A stretch of DNA of 64,000 nucleotides, from the NCBI RefSeq assembly GCF_022539665.2, contig NC_081336.1:5348221-5412220 (forward strand), in the 5' to 3' direction. The notes under the pieces were generated by a model. The model made no database searches, was not told where the DNA came from, and saw only the letters and a list, made by a program, of their open reading frames with translations. The DNA is from Daphnia carinata. Taxonomy: Eukaryota > Arthropoda > Branchiopoda > Diplostraca > Daphniidae. Made by a program: the position numbers and the translations under genes. Shown here in pieces: positions 30,919-39,884 of the stretch. Position 1 is the first letter of the stretch; each line of letters starts with the position of its first letter.

Positions 30919-32511
30919 CTAGATTATATTTCCGCTACCGTGATTAGTTTTTAAAATTCCTCCAAATAGCGGTGAATTAATCGTGGTTGTGATTGCCTTC
31001 CGTTGTCCTTGTTGAATTTCCTGCATTTCTGCTAAAGTTGTGTCTGGGAAATTTTCTATGATGTCTGGATTGGTGTTGACAGTTTCAAAGATCCATTTTT
31101 GTGTTACGCTGTTCTTATCATCTCTGCATTCTGTCAATATGATAGCTTGGTATGTTCCTAGTGTGATACAGAGATACGATTCTTGTGAAATTAATTGATG
31201 GTTTTGTTGATCTAGAATCCACCGCGTTGAAAATTCTGAGCATTTAGCAACAATTAGTCGGCCTGCTTCTCCTTCTGTGATACAGATATTACTGTTCTGG
31301 ATTCTTATTGTTTGGTCAACGATGTATTCGAATTCTGATCCTTGAGGAAGTGGATCATCGTCTTTGAGACGAAAGTGGGCGGTTAACTGAGTGTTTTCGT
31401 TTGGTTTATATATTATGTATATAGTGGCGTTGTAATTTACACTCCGGTCCTTCTCGTTGATCCTGATTGACTGTTGATATCCCATTCTTATTGGCCCCCG
31501 GGCGTACGAAATGCTGTACAGACGTTTTCCTGAGTCTTCCGAGGGAGTGTTGAGCAAGAATGTAACTTCCTGTTGAATGGATCGTTTCCGCTTGGTTAAC
31601 TGGAGTTCCCTGTAGTCCTTGCACACCGATGTATCTAGGTGAGTATTTTGTATACATGTATGTATAGTTGTTTTGAACATCTCGTACAATTTTCTCGTTG
31701 TTTCGGTTGGAAAGATTAGGTATGTGAGCGGTACGCCCACAACTTTGTAACCTTGTGGTGTTACGTCCCGATCTGGTTTGTTGAAGAATGAAATCTCGAT
31801 CTGTCGATTGGTGTCGTAAAGACGGCTGGTGTTTTCGCGTTCCGGTATTCTCGGAAGTTCCAGATAACCGTTTCCTTTGATCAAGGTTTGAGAATATGAA
31901 TTATTTGTTGTCCTATCTCCCCATACTATTGTGTTTTGATTTTGGATGAAGTGTCCTTCCTGCTGGGTAGTATTTAATGGTCCAAATGGGCTTTCAATTG
32001 GGTCGTCTTGTTTTTCCTGCCGTAAGGTGATTTGTTCTGCAACACAGTTGAGGGTGTGATATGTTTTTATGGCATACCATTGCCCTTCGCCTGTCGGGGT
32101 GGCTGTGAAACTCAGACCCGCTGGTCCGGTCTGCATGTTATTATCGCCACACTTCTTGTCGCTCACCATTCTCCAGCATTCCAGTGGGGAAATTAGTTTA
32201 GTTTCTTGTGAATATATGGTGTCGAAAGATCCGATCCAGAATGACCCAGTTATTTTCTTCGTTTTTATCCATTGCTTGCAGGTCCAGCCTTTCCAAGAGG
32301 CTGCTGGTTTCTGTGTTGTTTTTAAAGTGTACAACGTGGGTATTCTGGGTAAGTGAGCTGTATCTGATTCTTTGTTATTGCAGTAATAGGGTGCCTCTAT
32401 ATCTAAAATTCCTCTGGTCTTTACGTTCTGGCAGTCGCATACGGTTGAATAGATGGGATATGTGGATGGAATGATGGTGAGTAATTGGATGAGTGATAGT
32501 ATCAGTTCCAT
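30919..32511 (-). CDS. env: G1 env N-terminal part: signal peptide, fusion-domain-like region, cleavage site, lectin-like block
   Basis: 530 residues. The N-terminal hydrophobic segment (about 1-20) is a signal peptide, directly followed by STVCDC. Residues about 100-260 (GQWYAIKTYHTLNCVAEQIT, SPFGPL, NTIVWGD) match the E2 Env region by pattern and resemble the fusion domain of chuvirus-type glycoproteins; that family name is my inference. A furin-type site TKRKRS lies near residue 308. Beyond it, two ricin-B-like units appear (NICITEGEAGRLIVAKC ... TRWILD; YLCITLGTYQAIILTEC ... QKWIFE). The frame ends at a TAG at 30919-30921 but stays open after it. Confidence 0.82.
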   Translation of the reverse strand: MELILSLIQLLTIIPSTYPIYSTVCDCQNVKTRGILDIEAPYYCNNKESDTAHLPRIPTLYTLKTTQKPAASWKGWTCKQWIKTKKITGSFWIGSFDTIYSQETKLISPLECWRMVSDKKCGDNNMQTGPAGLSFTATPTGEGQWYAIKTYHTLNCVAEQITLRQEKQDDPIESPFGPLNTTQQEGHFIQNQNTIVWGDRTTNNSYSQTLIKGNGYLELPRIPERENTSRLYDTNRQIEISFFNKPDRDVTPQGYKVVGVPLTYLIFPTETTRKLYEMFKTTIHTCIQNTHLDTSVCKDYRELQLTKRKRSIQQEVTFLLNTPSEDSGKRLYSISYARGPIRMGYQQSIRINEKDRSVNYNATIYIIYKPNENTQLTAHFRLKDDDPLPQGSEFEYIVDQTIRIQNSNICITEGEAGRLIVAKCSEFSTRWILDQQNHQLISQESYLCITLGTYQAIILTECRDDKNSVTQKWIFETVNTNPDIIENFPDTTLAEMQEIQQGQRKAITTTINSPLFGGILKTNHGSGNII

Positions 32512-32535
32512 CTGCGAAAAGAAAATTTGGACGTT

Positions 32536-35500
32536 TTAGAATCTCGAGACTTCGTTGCGTTGCCGTAAGTTGTATCGTGGATTCGTCATTCTAGTGTGTG
32601 CAGGATTAATTGGTATAGGACCGGGGAGATTTGGTGCGATGATTTTACAATTTTCCGTATCTGCTGCATGATGATGCGGATGCCAACACGCTCTACGGAC
32701 AGGTATTCTTTTGTTGTTGATGAAGTTGTTTCTTGGTCTGCCTGGTCCTCGTCGCACTGTTTCACTTCTTGGTTGTTGTGGAACACTAGATAATTTTTCT
32801 GTTTCTTGGTTTGCCGGGACGTAGAGTTTTAGGCGGTTGACGTGTACCACTGATTTTAGTTTTTCATTGCTCGCGTGTTGAATCTCATAAGTGAGATTTG
32901 AAAAATTTCTGATGATTTTGAATGGTCCATTCCACCTGTTGATGAATTTTCCGGCAGTTGGTGGAGCTTTCAGTAGCACAAAGTCACCAATGTTATATTT
33001 GATTGCTTGTGTTCCTTTGTCGTAATATCTTTTTTGTTTTGTCTGTGCCCGAAATAGGTGTTCCTTCGCTAGTTGCTGAGCCTTCTTCCATTGGTGTGAG
33101 TACATTACACTGGTATCCTCGTATGTTTCGTATCGCCTGTCTATTTTGATGTCGTTTGGGAGCACTGGTTGTCTCCCGAAGAATAGAAAGAATGGGTTTT
33201 GTTGCAGTGTTGATTGCTTCGCTGTGTTGTAAGCAAATGTGACAAATGGTAGATATTTGTCCCAATTTTCGTGTTCATCCGTTACGTAGCAAGCCAACAT
33301 GTCACATAGGGTTCTGTTAAATCGTTCTACTAATCCGTCTGTCTGGGGATGGTATGCTGTTGTTCTGATTTGTTTGATTTTAAATAATTTGCAAATATCT
33401 TGGATTAAGCTCGACAGGAAATTAGCTCCTTGATCTGTTAGTACTACTTCGGGGGATCCATATTTTGTATAAATATCATTAACCAGTATTGTAGCAATTG
33501 TTTGGGCAGTTTGATCTCTCATTGGAACCGTGAAGACGAAACGACTGGCATAATCTGATAGGACTAAAATATACTTATGTCCCTTTGCGCTTTCTTGAAC
33601 GGGGCCCACAATATCCATCGCAAGTCTTTCCCACACCCTTTCGGCTGGGGGCATAGGTTGCAATGGTGCTTTACTTCCTCCCACAGCCTTGCGTTTTGCG
33701 CATTTAAGGCAAATTTTGATGTGTTCTGTTACGTTTTGTCGCATGTATGGGAAGAAGTATTGTTCTCTAAGTCTGGCTATTGTTTTTTCGATTCCTAAAT
33801 GCCCTGCCATCATGTGATCATGATTTGCTAGTAAAATTCCGTCGATTAACGGTACAGGGACTACTAATTTTCCTTGTCTATCTGTTAATAGACCCTTTTC
33901 ATTGATTATAAAGTTGCTTGAGAATCTTTTATTTCTATTTTTCTGGCTATCTTCTTGTATTTCCATCATTAGTTTTTGACAATATTTATCTGCTTGCTGT
34001 AATTCTATCCATCTGTCTTCTTTCTCAGACCTTTTACTTTCACTTCCAATTTCTCTTTCGAAACCTACGCTCTTCCTTTGACTTTCCCTCTCAAAACTTT
34101 CGTTTTCTTTTTGAATACTTTCGTTTTCTTTCTCCAGCTGTTCTTGTTTCTTTAATCTTTCAATCCTTAGTTTTTCTTTTAGATTTTCACCTTCTTTTCG
34201 AATATTTTCTAGCTCTCTTATGACAGTTCCTCTTTCCATTGCCCTTGTTTCTACTCGTGCTATTGGCACTATGGGAATACAGCTTAGGGTGTCTGCATTT
34301 TGGTGCGACTTCCCAGGCCGGTACCCAATGACGATGTCGAATTCTTGTATTTTTAGTGCCCATCTAGCTAATCTTCCTGCGGGTTCTGTCTTGCTCATTA
34401 ACCATTCTAAAGGTCTATGGTCTGTAAATACGGTGAATCTGCGTCCGTATAGATACGTTCTAAATACGTCAATTGCGTGGATGATGGCGTAAGCCTCTTT
34501 CTCTGTGGTTGACCACTTGGCTTCGCGGTCGTTCAGATGTTTAGAGCTATACGCTATGACGACTTCCGCGCCGTCTGATTCACGGGGTTCCTGTACGTCG
34601 GACTCCGCTGAATCCGCTGATTGAGGTAGAGCTTGCATCTGAGCCAAGACTGCTCCTATACCGTATCCTGAGGCATCTGTGTAGATGATAAATTCGCGCG
34701 TGAAATCTGGATACCCTAGGATAGGTCTAGTTATGAGACAGTTCTTGATACAATCAAAGGCGTCCCTTTGTTCCTCTCCCCATTTCCACTCGGCTGATTT
34801 TCTCGTTAGCGCTGTCAGTGGGTGGGCTTTATCAGCAAAAGCCCTGATGAACTTTCTGTAATAGCTAGCCAAACCTAGAAATGAGCTCAATTCTTTCACG
34901 TTTTTGGGAGCTGGGTATTTGATGATTGCTTCTAACTTTTTTGTACTCGGTGTTATTCCTTTTTTCGAAACAATATATCCTAAATGGTCTAATTCTTCTT
35001 TGAAAAATTCGCATTTCTTTCTTTTTAATTTTAGTCCTGCGTCTTTAAGAAGTTTAAACACTGCTTCTAGATGTATCACATGTTCAGCAATATTATTACT
35101 GAACACTATGATGTCATCCAGGTAAACCAATGCGAACCTGAACAATACTGATTTCAATATGTTGTTCATTGCTCGTTGAAAAGTGCTTGGTGCATTTGTT
35201 AGTCCAAATGGCATTCTATTAAATTCGTATTGTCCAAGTTCACAGATGAAGGCGGTTTTGTGTTTGTCGCTTTCTTCTATCTCGATCTGCCAGTAGCCAC
35301 TCAGTAAGTCCAATGTTGAGAAGTAAACCGATCCGCTCAATGCATCAATGGTGTCGTCGATTCTTGGTAATGGGTATTTGTCTTTTACTGTTATTTTGTT
35401 AAGTGCCCTATAGTCAATACACATACGCATTTCTCCATCTTTTTTGGGGACCATTACAATTGCTGCTGCAAATGGGCTGTGACTTTCTCTAATGATATTG

Positions 35501-36390
35501 TTACTCATCATTACATCTATTTTTGTCTTGACGATTAGTTTTAATGCTTCTGGTGTTCTGCGCAATCGTTGCGTTATTGGGGCGTTGTATCCTATGTTAA
35601 TGGAGTGTTTTACATCAGTTGCTAGACCTAAATCTGATTCTCTTTCAGCAAATAGGGTTTCGTGTTTTTTCAATAGATTTTCAATTTTAATTTGTATCTC
35701 GTCGGAAATGTTAGTCGCTGTACTTTCTTGGGTTTGTCCAATTCGCTTATTTTTCTTGTCAGTTTCTGATTGGGAGAAAGATTCTAGGTTGCGATAATCT
35801 GCTTCTGTTAAATCGTGGTTGTCGTTATAGTCTGATGAACGGTTTGGGCGGAGTGGAATATGAATGCCGACTTTGCCAAATGTTATGCTGTATATTGGGA
35901 GTATGTTATTTCTAAAGTTATGTTCTACTCCGGAATGATCGTAATTGATCTGCCTGTTTTTGGTATTAATTTTTACATTGTTGCTTGATAAGAAGTCTAA
36001 TCCTAAGATACAATTTTCATTTAAGTTTTCCATGATAAAGAAATCATGCTTAATGATGTGACTGCTGTTAATGACAATTGAAAATCTAAATTTTCCTTTT
36101 GAGTTTAAGATTTCTCCTGATACTGTCCTAAATATCGGCGATGGGGTATTTTTAATTTCTTCGAGTTTTTCCCTCTTCTTAAAAAATACTTTATCTGATA
36201 CTAAACTGGCTGCTGCTCCTGTGTCTACTAAAGCGTTAATTTCTTGTCCAAAAATTCTTACTGGTATACGGATTAGTTTGGGTATCGCTATTTCTAAATT
36301 ATCTGTTGTGGAATTATTTGGTAAGGATATCTTGTTTACTGCATTGGACGGCGGTTCGGATTGTTGATACGAGCCATATCTGTCCAACAT
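32536..36390 (-). CDS. pol: G1 Pol: protease, RT, RNase H, integrase (intact)
   Basis: 1284 residues, uninterrupted. The retropepsin site is ALVDTGAAASLVS (Asp 56). RT has MCIDYRALNKITVKDKYPLP, PFGLTNAPSTFQRAM and catalytic ALVYLDDIIVFSN. RNase H has YTDASGYGIGAVLAQ and DTLSC. A charged coiled-coil linker (about residues 715-800, many Glu/Lys/Arg) separates RNase H from integrase, longer than usual. Integrase has the HHCC domain (HDHMMAGHLGIEKT ... CLKCAKRK), the D,D-35-E core (MDIVGPVQ, VVLTDQGANF, HPQTDGLVERFNRT) and VVHVNRLKLYV. All catalytic residues I can check are present. The frame overlaps the nucleocapsid ORF by about 75 bases in the -1 direction, consistent with classical -1 frameshifting. 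Confidence 0.96.
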   Translation of the reverse strand: MLDRYGSYQQSEPPSNAVNKISLPNNSTTDNLEIAIPKLIRIPVRIFGQEINALVDTGAAASLVSDKVFFKKREKLEEIKNTPSPIFRTVSGEILNSKGKFRFSIVINSSHIIKHDFFIMENLNENCILGLDFLSSNNVKINTKNRQINYDHSGVEHNFRNNILPIYSITFGKVGIHIPLRPNRSSDYNDNHDLTEADYRNLESFSQSETDKKNKRIGQTQESTATNISDEIQIKIENLLKKHETLFAERESDLGLATDVKHSINIGYNAPITQRLRRTPEALKLIVKTKIDVMMSNNIIRESHSPFAAAIVMVPKKDGEMRMCIDYRALNKITVKDKYPLPRIDDTIDALSGSVYFSTLDLLSGYWQIEIEESDKHKTAFICELGQYEFNRMPFGLTNAPSTFQRAMNNILKSVLFRFALVYLDDIIVFSNNIAEHVIHLEAVFKLLKDAGLKLKRKKCEFFKEELDHLGYIVSKKGITPSTKKLEAIIKYPAPKNVKELSSFLGLASYYRKFIRAFADKAHPLTALTRKSAEWKWGEEQRDAFDCIKNCLITRPILGYPDFTREFIIYTDASGYGIGAVLAQMQALPQSADSAESDVQEPRESDGAEVVIAYSSKHLNDREAKWSTTEKEAYAIIHAIDVFRTYLYGRRFTVFTDHRPLEWLMSKTEPAGRLARWALKIQEFDIVIGYRPGKSHQNADTLSCIPIVPIARVETRAMERGTVIRELENIRKEGENLKEKLRIERLKKQEQLEKENESIQKENESFERESQRKSVGFEREIGSESKRSEKEDRWIELQQADKYCQKLMMEIQEDSQKNRNKRFSSNFIINEKGLLTDRQGKLVVPVPLIDGILLANHDHMMAGHLGIEKTIARLREQYFFPYMRQNVTEHIKICLKCAKRKAVGGSKAPLQPMPPAERVWERLAMDIVGPVQESAKGHKYILVLSDYASRFVFTVPMRDQTAQTIATILVNDIYTKYGSPEVVLTDQGANFLSSLIQDICKLFKIKQIRTTAYHPQTDGLVERFNRTLCDMLACYVTDEHENWDKYLPFVTFAYNTAKQSTLQQNPFFLFFGRQPVLPNDIKIDRRYETYEDTSVMYSHQWKKAQQLAKEHLFRAQTKQKRYYDKGTQAIKYNIGDFVLLKAPPTAGKFINRWNGPFKIIRNFSNLTYEIQHASNEKLKSVVHVNRLKLYVPANQETEKLSSVPQQPRSETVRRGPGRPRNNFINNKRIPVRRACWHPHHHAADTENCKIIAPNLPGPIPINPAHTRMTNPRYNLRQRNEVSRF

Positions 36391-36902
36391 TCTCGTGCAA
36401 TGTGTCCTCTTTTATTGCACTTGTAACAGATAATAATCTGATTCCCAAAGGTGTTGGGGGTGTTCGGCTGGTTTTGTCGTTGCTGCGGGTATTGTCGTGG
36501 ATAACCTGGGTTTTGGTGATACGCTTGTTGATTGTTGCTCGGTTGAAAGTGCGGTTGATTGTAATGGGTCGGTCCGTTGTTGTATGAAGGTCTCTGTGTT
36601 TGTTGATATGAAGGGTAATTGGGTTGTCGATACCCTGGGGAAGTACCTTGTCTTCGTGGTGAAGTATAATTGTTGCGGTATGGGCTGTTCTCCCTGCTAC
36701 GGCCGAAATTTCGATCACTACTGGGGCCTCTGCTATTTGATCTGTCGTCGAATCGAACTCGCGGATTTTGTGATCTGGAGTACCGATCACTTGATCGTGA
36801 GGATCTTGGTTCGTATCGATCTGCTGCTGCTATGGTTATATCAGTATCCTGTGTCAAGTTACGATTTTTATTAGTTTTTTTCCAGTTCCTGAATTTTTTG
36901 TT
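36336..36902 (-). CDS. gag: G1 nucleocapsid-like ORF (Arg/Gln/Pro-rich, CCHC knuckle)
   Basis: The frame is open from about 36902 to 36336. An Arg/Ser-rich then Gln/Pro/Tyr-rich disordered segment leads to a single CCHC knuckle, CYKCNKRGHIAREC. It overlaps the end of the capsid frame (stop at 36871) in the +1 frame and overlaps pol in the -1 frame. It is the nucleocapsid part of Gag. No ATG is needed if it is made by frameshifting or if the genomic sequence carries an indel in the A7 run at 36875-36881. Confidence 0.8.
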   Translation of the reverse strand, partial: NKKFRNWKKTNKNRNLTQDTDITIAAADRYEPRSSRSSDRYSRSQNPRVRFDDRSNSRGPSSDRNFGRSRENSPYRNNYTSPRRQGTSPGYRQPNYPSYQQTQRPSYNNGPTHYNQPHFQPSNNQQAYHQNPGYPRQYPQQRQNQPNTPNTFGNQIIICYKCNKRGHIARECWTDMARINNPNRRPMQ

Positions 36903-38466
36903 TTAGGAATTCAATTTCTGTCTTTTGTTGTGAAAGTTCGTTGTCTTGTTGTTTCTCGTGATGCGTTATCCCTGCTATCACCGCATTTATTTCCTTGTCT
37001 TCTGCAGTTTCCTTGCTATATAGGATACCTTCGGATATGATTAGTTGTTTACAAAGCTGATCAAAATCTTCAGGGTCTTCGGGCATCCGAAAATAGAGCT
37101 CTGCTCTGAATTTTGGTAAAATGCCTTGCATCAGAATTTTGATTTTGGTATAATCTCTCATTCTTTTGACTGTGTTTATGAGTCGACCTTCAACTATGGT
37201 CTGGTTTTGGTCAGATTTTTCTTCTTTGCCTTCAATGGACTCGTAGAGACTGTTGATTCTTGAAATAAAGGCTTTGCATTTCTCTTCAGGTTTTTGTTTT
37301 AGCGTGGATAACTTTTTTCTTTGTGCTGCTAAGTCGTATGCATCCTGGAATCTTGCAATAATGGCAGTTTTCCATTCGTCATAACTTAATTCGTCACCTT
37401 GCTTTTCCACGTAGTTTCCATGCCATTCTAAGGCATCGCCTTTTAGTCTGTCAGAGAAGAATCGTATTTTTTGGTTGTCGTCCCAGTCGTTGTTGCGTGC
37501 GACATGTTCGGCGTCCTTCAGCCATTCTGTTATTAGTTTATCAGTACTTTTCCCTTTGAAGATTGGAATTGACTTTTTGTCTTCTCTGGAAAATAATTCT
37601 CCTAATGCTTTTACAATTGGTTGGGTTGTGGATGTATCAAGGCTATCGGTATCTGTTGTGTCGCGGTCAATTCTTGAAGCTTCTTTGTGTGAAAGTCCCA
37701 TTTCGATTTTGTTTTTGAGAGTTTGGTACTTTCGCTCTAGTTGAAGAAGGTTTACGTTTTGGATCTCGATTTGGTTCTGTAGGTCGTTGTTGAGTTGCTG
37801 TAGTTTTTCAACTTGTTCAGATTCTAACTCGAAGTGAAGGGATTTGTCTCCTTCTGTTATTGAGGTTAGGTCGTTTATCTCACTTACTAATTTCGTTATC
37901 TCTCCTGGTTCGTTGGAGTTGTCTAAGTCTTCGGTTTCAGCGAATGTTACCTGTTGCTTTCTATATTCTCTTATCCTGTTTTCCAGATACTTAATCTTTT
38001 CTTCTTGGTTTATTGTCTGCGCGTTGATTTTTTGTAATTCTGTTTCAAGATTTTTATTCTTTGTAGTAATATCTATCAGACTTCTTCGTAAGGCGACTTT
38101 TTCTGTTAAGGTTTTTTCAAGGATCTCTTTTGTTTCTTTTGTTTCTGTCTGAAGTTGTTTGTTTGTTTCTAAAGCTGCTTTTATCTGTTGCTCGGCGGTT
38201 TCTAACTTCGTAACCAGTTGTTTTCTTTCACTTTCAAGTTTGCTAATTATTTCTTGCCCTTCTCTCTCAACTGCTATGATATTGGCTTCTTTTTTTCGTA
38301 ACAGGTTTTGTAGTTGGTTTTCTGTTGCTGTGGCACTTTCAAGGCTTGTTTCTAATTCGCTTATTCGATTGGCAGTTTTTTCAAGGGAGTTTTTTAGAGT
38401 TTCGTTACTTTCTTGGAGTTGTTCAAGGGAGCTACTTAAGGTGTATTTGGAACTCTTTGCCTTTTT
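36871..38466 (-). CDS. gag: G1 Gag: long coiled coil plus capsid
   Basis: The frame is open for about 532 codons from 38466 to 36871. Roughly the first 255 residues are a nearly uninterrupted coiled coil (heptads of Leu/Ile with Glu, Lys, Gln) that lacks Met in frame. The first ATG is at 37701 (MGLSHKEASRIDRD), where the capsid part begins: GKSTDKLITEWLKDAEHVAR, GDALEWHGNYVEK, WKTAIIARFQDAYDL, a retrotransposon-Gag capsid signature. The coiled coil is clearly coding, so the ATG at 37701 is probably not the true start. Translation must enter from the overlapping upstream frame. Confidence 0.8.
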   Translation of the reverse strand, partial: KKAKSSKYTLSSSLEQLQESNETLKNSLEKTANRISELETSLESATATENQLQNLLRKKEANIIAVEREGQEIISKLESERKQLVTKLETAEQQIKAALETNKQLQTETKETKEILEKTLTEKVALRRSLIDITTKNKNLETELQKINAQTINQEEKIKYLENRIREYRKQQVTFAETEDLDNSNEPGEITKLVSEINDLTSITEGDKSLHFELESEQVEKLQQLNNDLQNQIEIQNVNLLQLERKYQTLKNKIEMGLSHKEASRIDRDTTDTDSLDTSTTQPIVKALGELFSREDKKSIPIFKGKSTDKLITEWLKDAEHVARNNDWDDNQKIRFFSDRLKGDALEWHGNYVEKQGDELSYDEWKTAIIARFQDAYDLAAQRKKLSTLKQKPEEKCKAFISRINSLYESIEGKEEKSDQNQTIVEGRLINTVKRMRDYTKIKILMQGILPKFRAELYFRMPEDPEDFDQLCKQLIISEGILYSKETAEDKEINAVIAGITHHEKQQDNELSQQKTEIEFLKQKIQELEKN

Positions 38467-39071
38467 CTAGCTGCTTTCTTAAGCTCTGTAACTCAAAATT
38501 GAGTTCAGACGAACATTTTTTCTCTGTAATCTGCGCAAGTACTACCTCTCTTTGTAAAATACGGCTGGTACCTAATAAGAATTCTTTCTCTTTACCATGT
38601 ACAATGCTAATTTGCTGTAATAAACTGTCAAGGTTTTCGGTGTTGCCACCAAGGGATTCTACGTAATTTTTGACTGTCTTTGTGGTGTTTGTAATAGTTT
38701 CTGCTGTTATACCACTTGGTACTTGCAACGATGGTTCTAACAACGTATATGAATATAATTGTAATGCGTTGTGGGTCTCTTTAATAACTTGATTGATGAT
38801 TCTTGTCTTGATTCTATTCTATTTGTTGGATTTTTGCTTTTGTCGTGGTAGTCTGATAGGTTTTGTTTTGTTCTACTTCTTGTTCAAATTCTAAGTCCAC
38901 AAGAGTTTTCCAGTGGTCTAAAAATTTTTCTCGAGGGTAGTTGGGATTTTGGTTGGTTGTGTCTGGCTCGGGAAATACGGGGTACAACGGTGGAGATAGT
39001 TCGTCAGCAATGTTCGGATACAAAGTATTCTCCTTACGAGTAGTCTCTGATACAATATGATCAAGCGGCAT
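38432..39071 (-). pseudogene. gag: G1 Gag N-terminal segments in two frames
   Basis: An ATG at 39069-39071 (MPLDHIVSETTRKENTLYPN) opens a frame that ends at 38814. The next frame is open from 38818 to 38432 (TAETITNTTKTVKNYVESLG, then helix LNFELQSLRKQLEKGKEF), and the coiled-coil frame opens at 38466. Each step needs the same shift (one base skipped). In a copy with identical LTRs this suggests either sequence errors in A-runs, recoding, or a copy defective at birth. The N-terminal part has no recognised domain. Confidence 0.55.
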
Positions 39072-39194
39072 TCGCTTACCTTTGATGGTGTTCCTTGGTC
39101 TGGTAGAGTTGTTGGAGACTCGTCGGGGAAGTGTAGAGCACAATCACTGAAATAAGGTACGGGTAGAAACTTTGTACTGGACAACAAGTGTGAG

Positions 39195-39211
39195 TCTCGT
39201 TGGGACCTCCA
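39195..39211 (-). promoter_or_regulatory. G1 primer-binding site (tRNA-Gln type)
   Basis: On the minus strand, two bases past the 5' LTR, TGGAGGTCCCAACGAGA is complementary to the 3' end of a eukaryotic tRNA-Gln (acceptor GGTCCCA..., CCA included) with about one mismatch to the vertebrate sequence I recall. Confidence 0.7.
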
Positions 39212-39213
39212 AT

Positions 39214-39415
39214 TGTAAAGTTTCATAACCTCGTGTATTGCAGTGAATCGTCGTAACAATTCCGAATTACATGTTACAATCATGCAGTATTTATACTACT
39301 AACACACATACAAAATGAAGGTAAAATGGGAGGGGACACGTTCACTTTCACTTGTGAAACGCTTGAGGGATGTTGAGGGTGTGGCTGTCTTCGGATAGCC
39401 TGTGGGCTCGTTACA
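39214..39415 (-). repeat. G1 5' LTR with promoter
   Basis: 202 bp, identical by eye to 26714-26915. On the minus strand a TATA box GTATAAATAC lies at 39288-39297, followed by the likely start region of the genomic RNA. Confidence 0.97.
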
Positions 39416-39884
39416 TATTTACATTGAATACACGTATATTTGATGCTGTTTGAATGTAGATATTGAAACTTACTGTATCACACTATATTCACATTGAATA
39501 CACGTATATTTGATACTGTTTGAATGTAGATCATGAAACTGATTCTATAACACTATATTCACATTGAATACACGTATATTTGATGCTGTTTGAATGTAGA
39601 TATTGAAATTCACTGTATCACACTATATTCACATTGAATACACGTATATTTGATGCTGTTTCAATGCTGATATTGAAACTCACTGTATCACACTATATTC
39701 ACATTGAATACACGTATATTTGATGCTGTTTGAATGTAGATATTGAAACTCACTGTATCACACTATATTCACATTGAATACACGTATATTTGATGCTGTT
39801 TGAATGTTGATATTGAAACTTAATGTATCGCACTATATTCACATTGAATACACGTATATTTGATACTTTTTGTATGTAGATCAT
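39416..39884 (+). repeat. 70-bp satellite, block 4 (about 7 monomers)
   Basis: Continues the monomer interrupted by G1 (ATTTACATTGAATACACGTA) in the same phase and orientation. It ends where E1 inserted, after ...GATCAT. Confidence 0.95.

Larger units (their letters stand above)
26714..39415 (-). mobile_element. Gypsy-type LTR element G1 with Env and ankyrin ORF (12.7 kb)
   Basis: Two 202-bp LTRs, identical by eye, lie exactly 12,500 bases apart, flanked by the 4-bp duplication TATT (26710-26713 and 39416-39419). On the minus strand the order is LTR, primer site, gag, nucleocapsid, pol, env, ankyrin ORF, polypurine tract, LTR. It sits inside a satellite monomer. Identical LTRs imply a recent insertion. 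At 12.7 kb it is unusually long for a Gypsy element because of a coiled-coil-extended Gag, a long Env and the accessory ORF. Confidence 0.95.

Noticed and set aside
33918-34223. Phe/Leu-rich plus-strand ORF
   Set aside because: Antisense of the Glu/Lys-rich coiled-coil linker in G1 Pol.
36871-36885. A_AAA_AAC slippery heptamer at the end of G1 capsid as a -1 gag-pol frameshift site
   Set aside because: The heptamer is in the right register, but the -1 frame hits TGA within seven codons; the nucleocapsid frame requires +1.
37844-38666. Three consecutive Phe/Leu/Ser-rich plus-strand ORFs that look like a multi-pass membrane protein
   Set aside because: They are antisense to the G1 Gag coiled coil, whose reading is far more consistent with the element.
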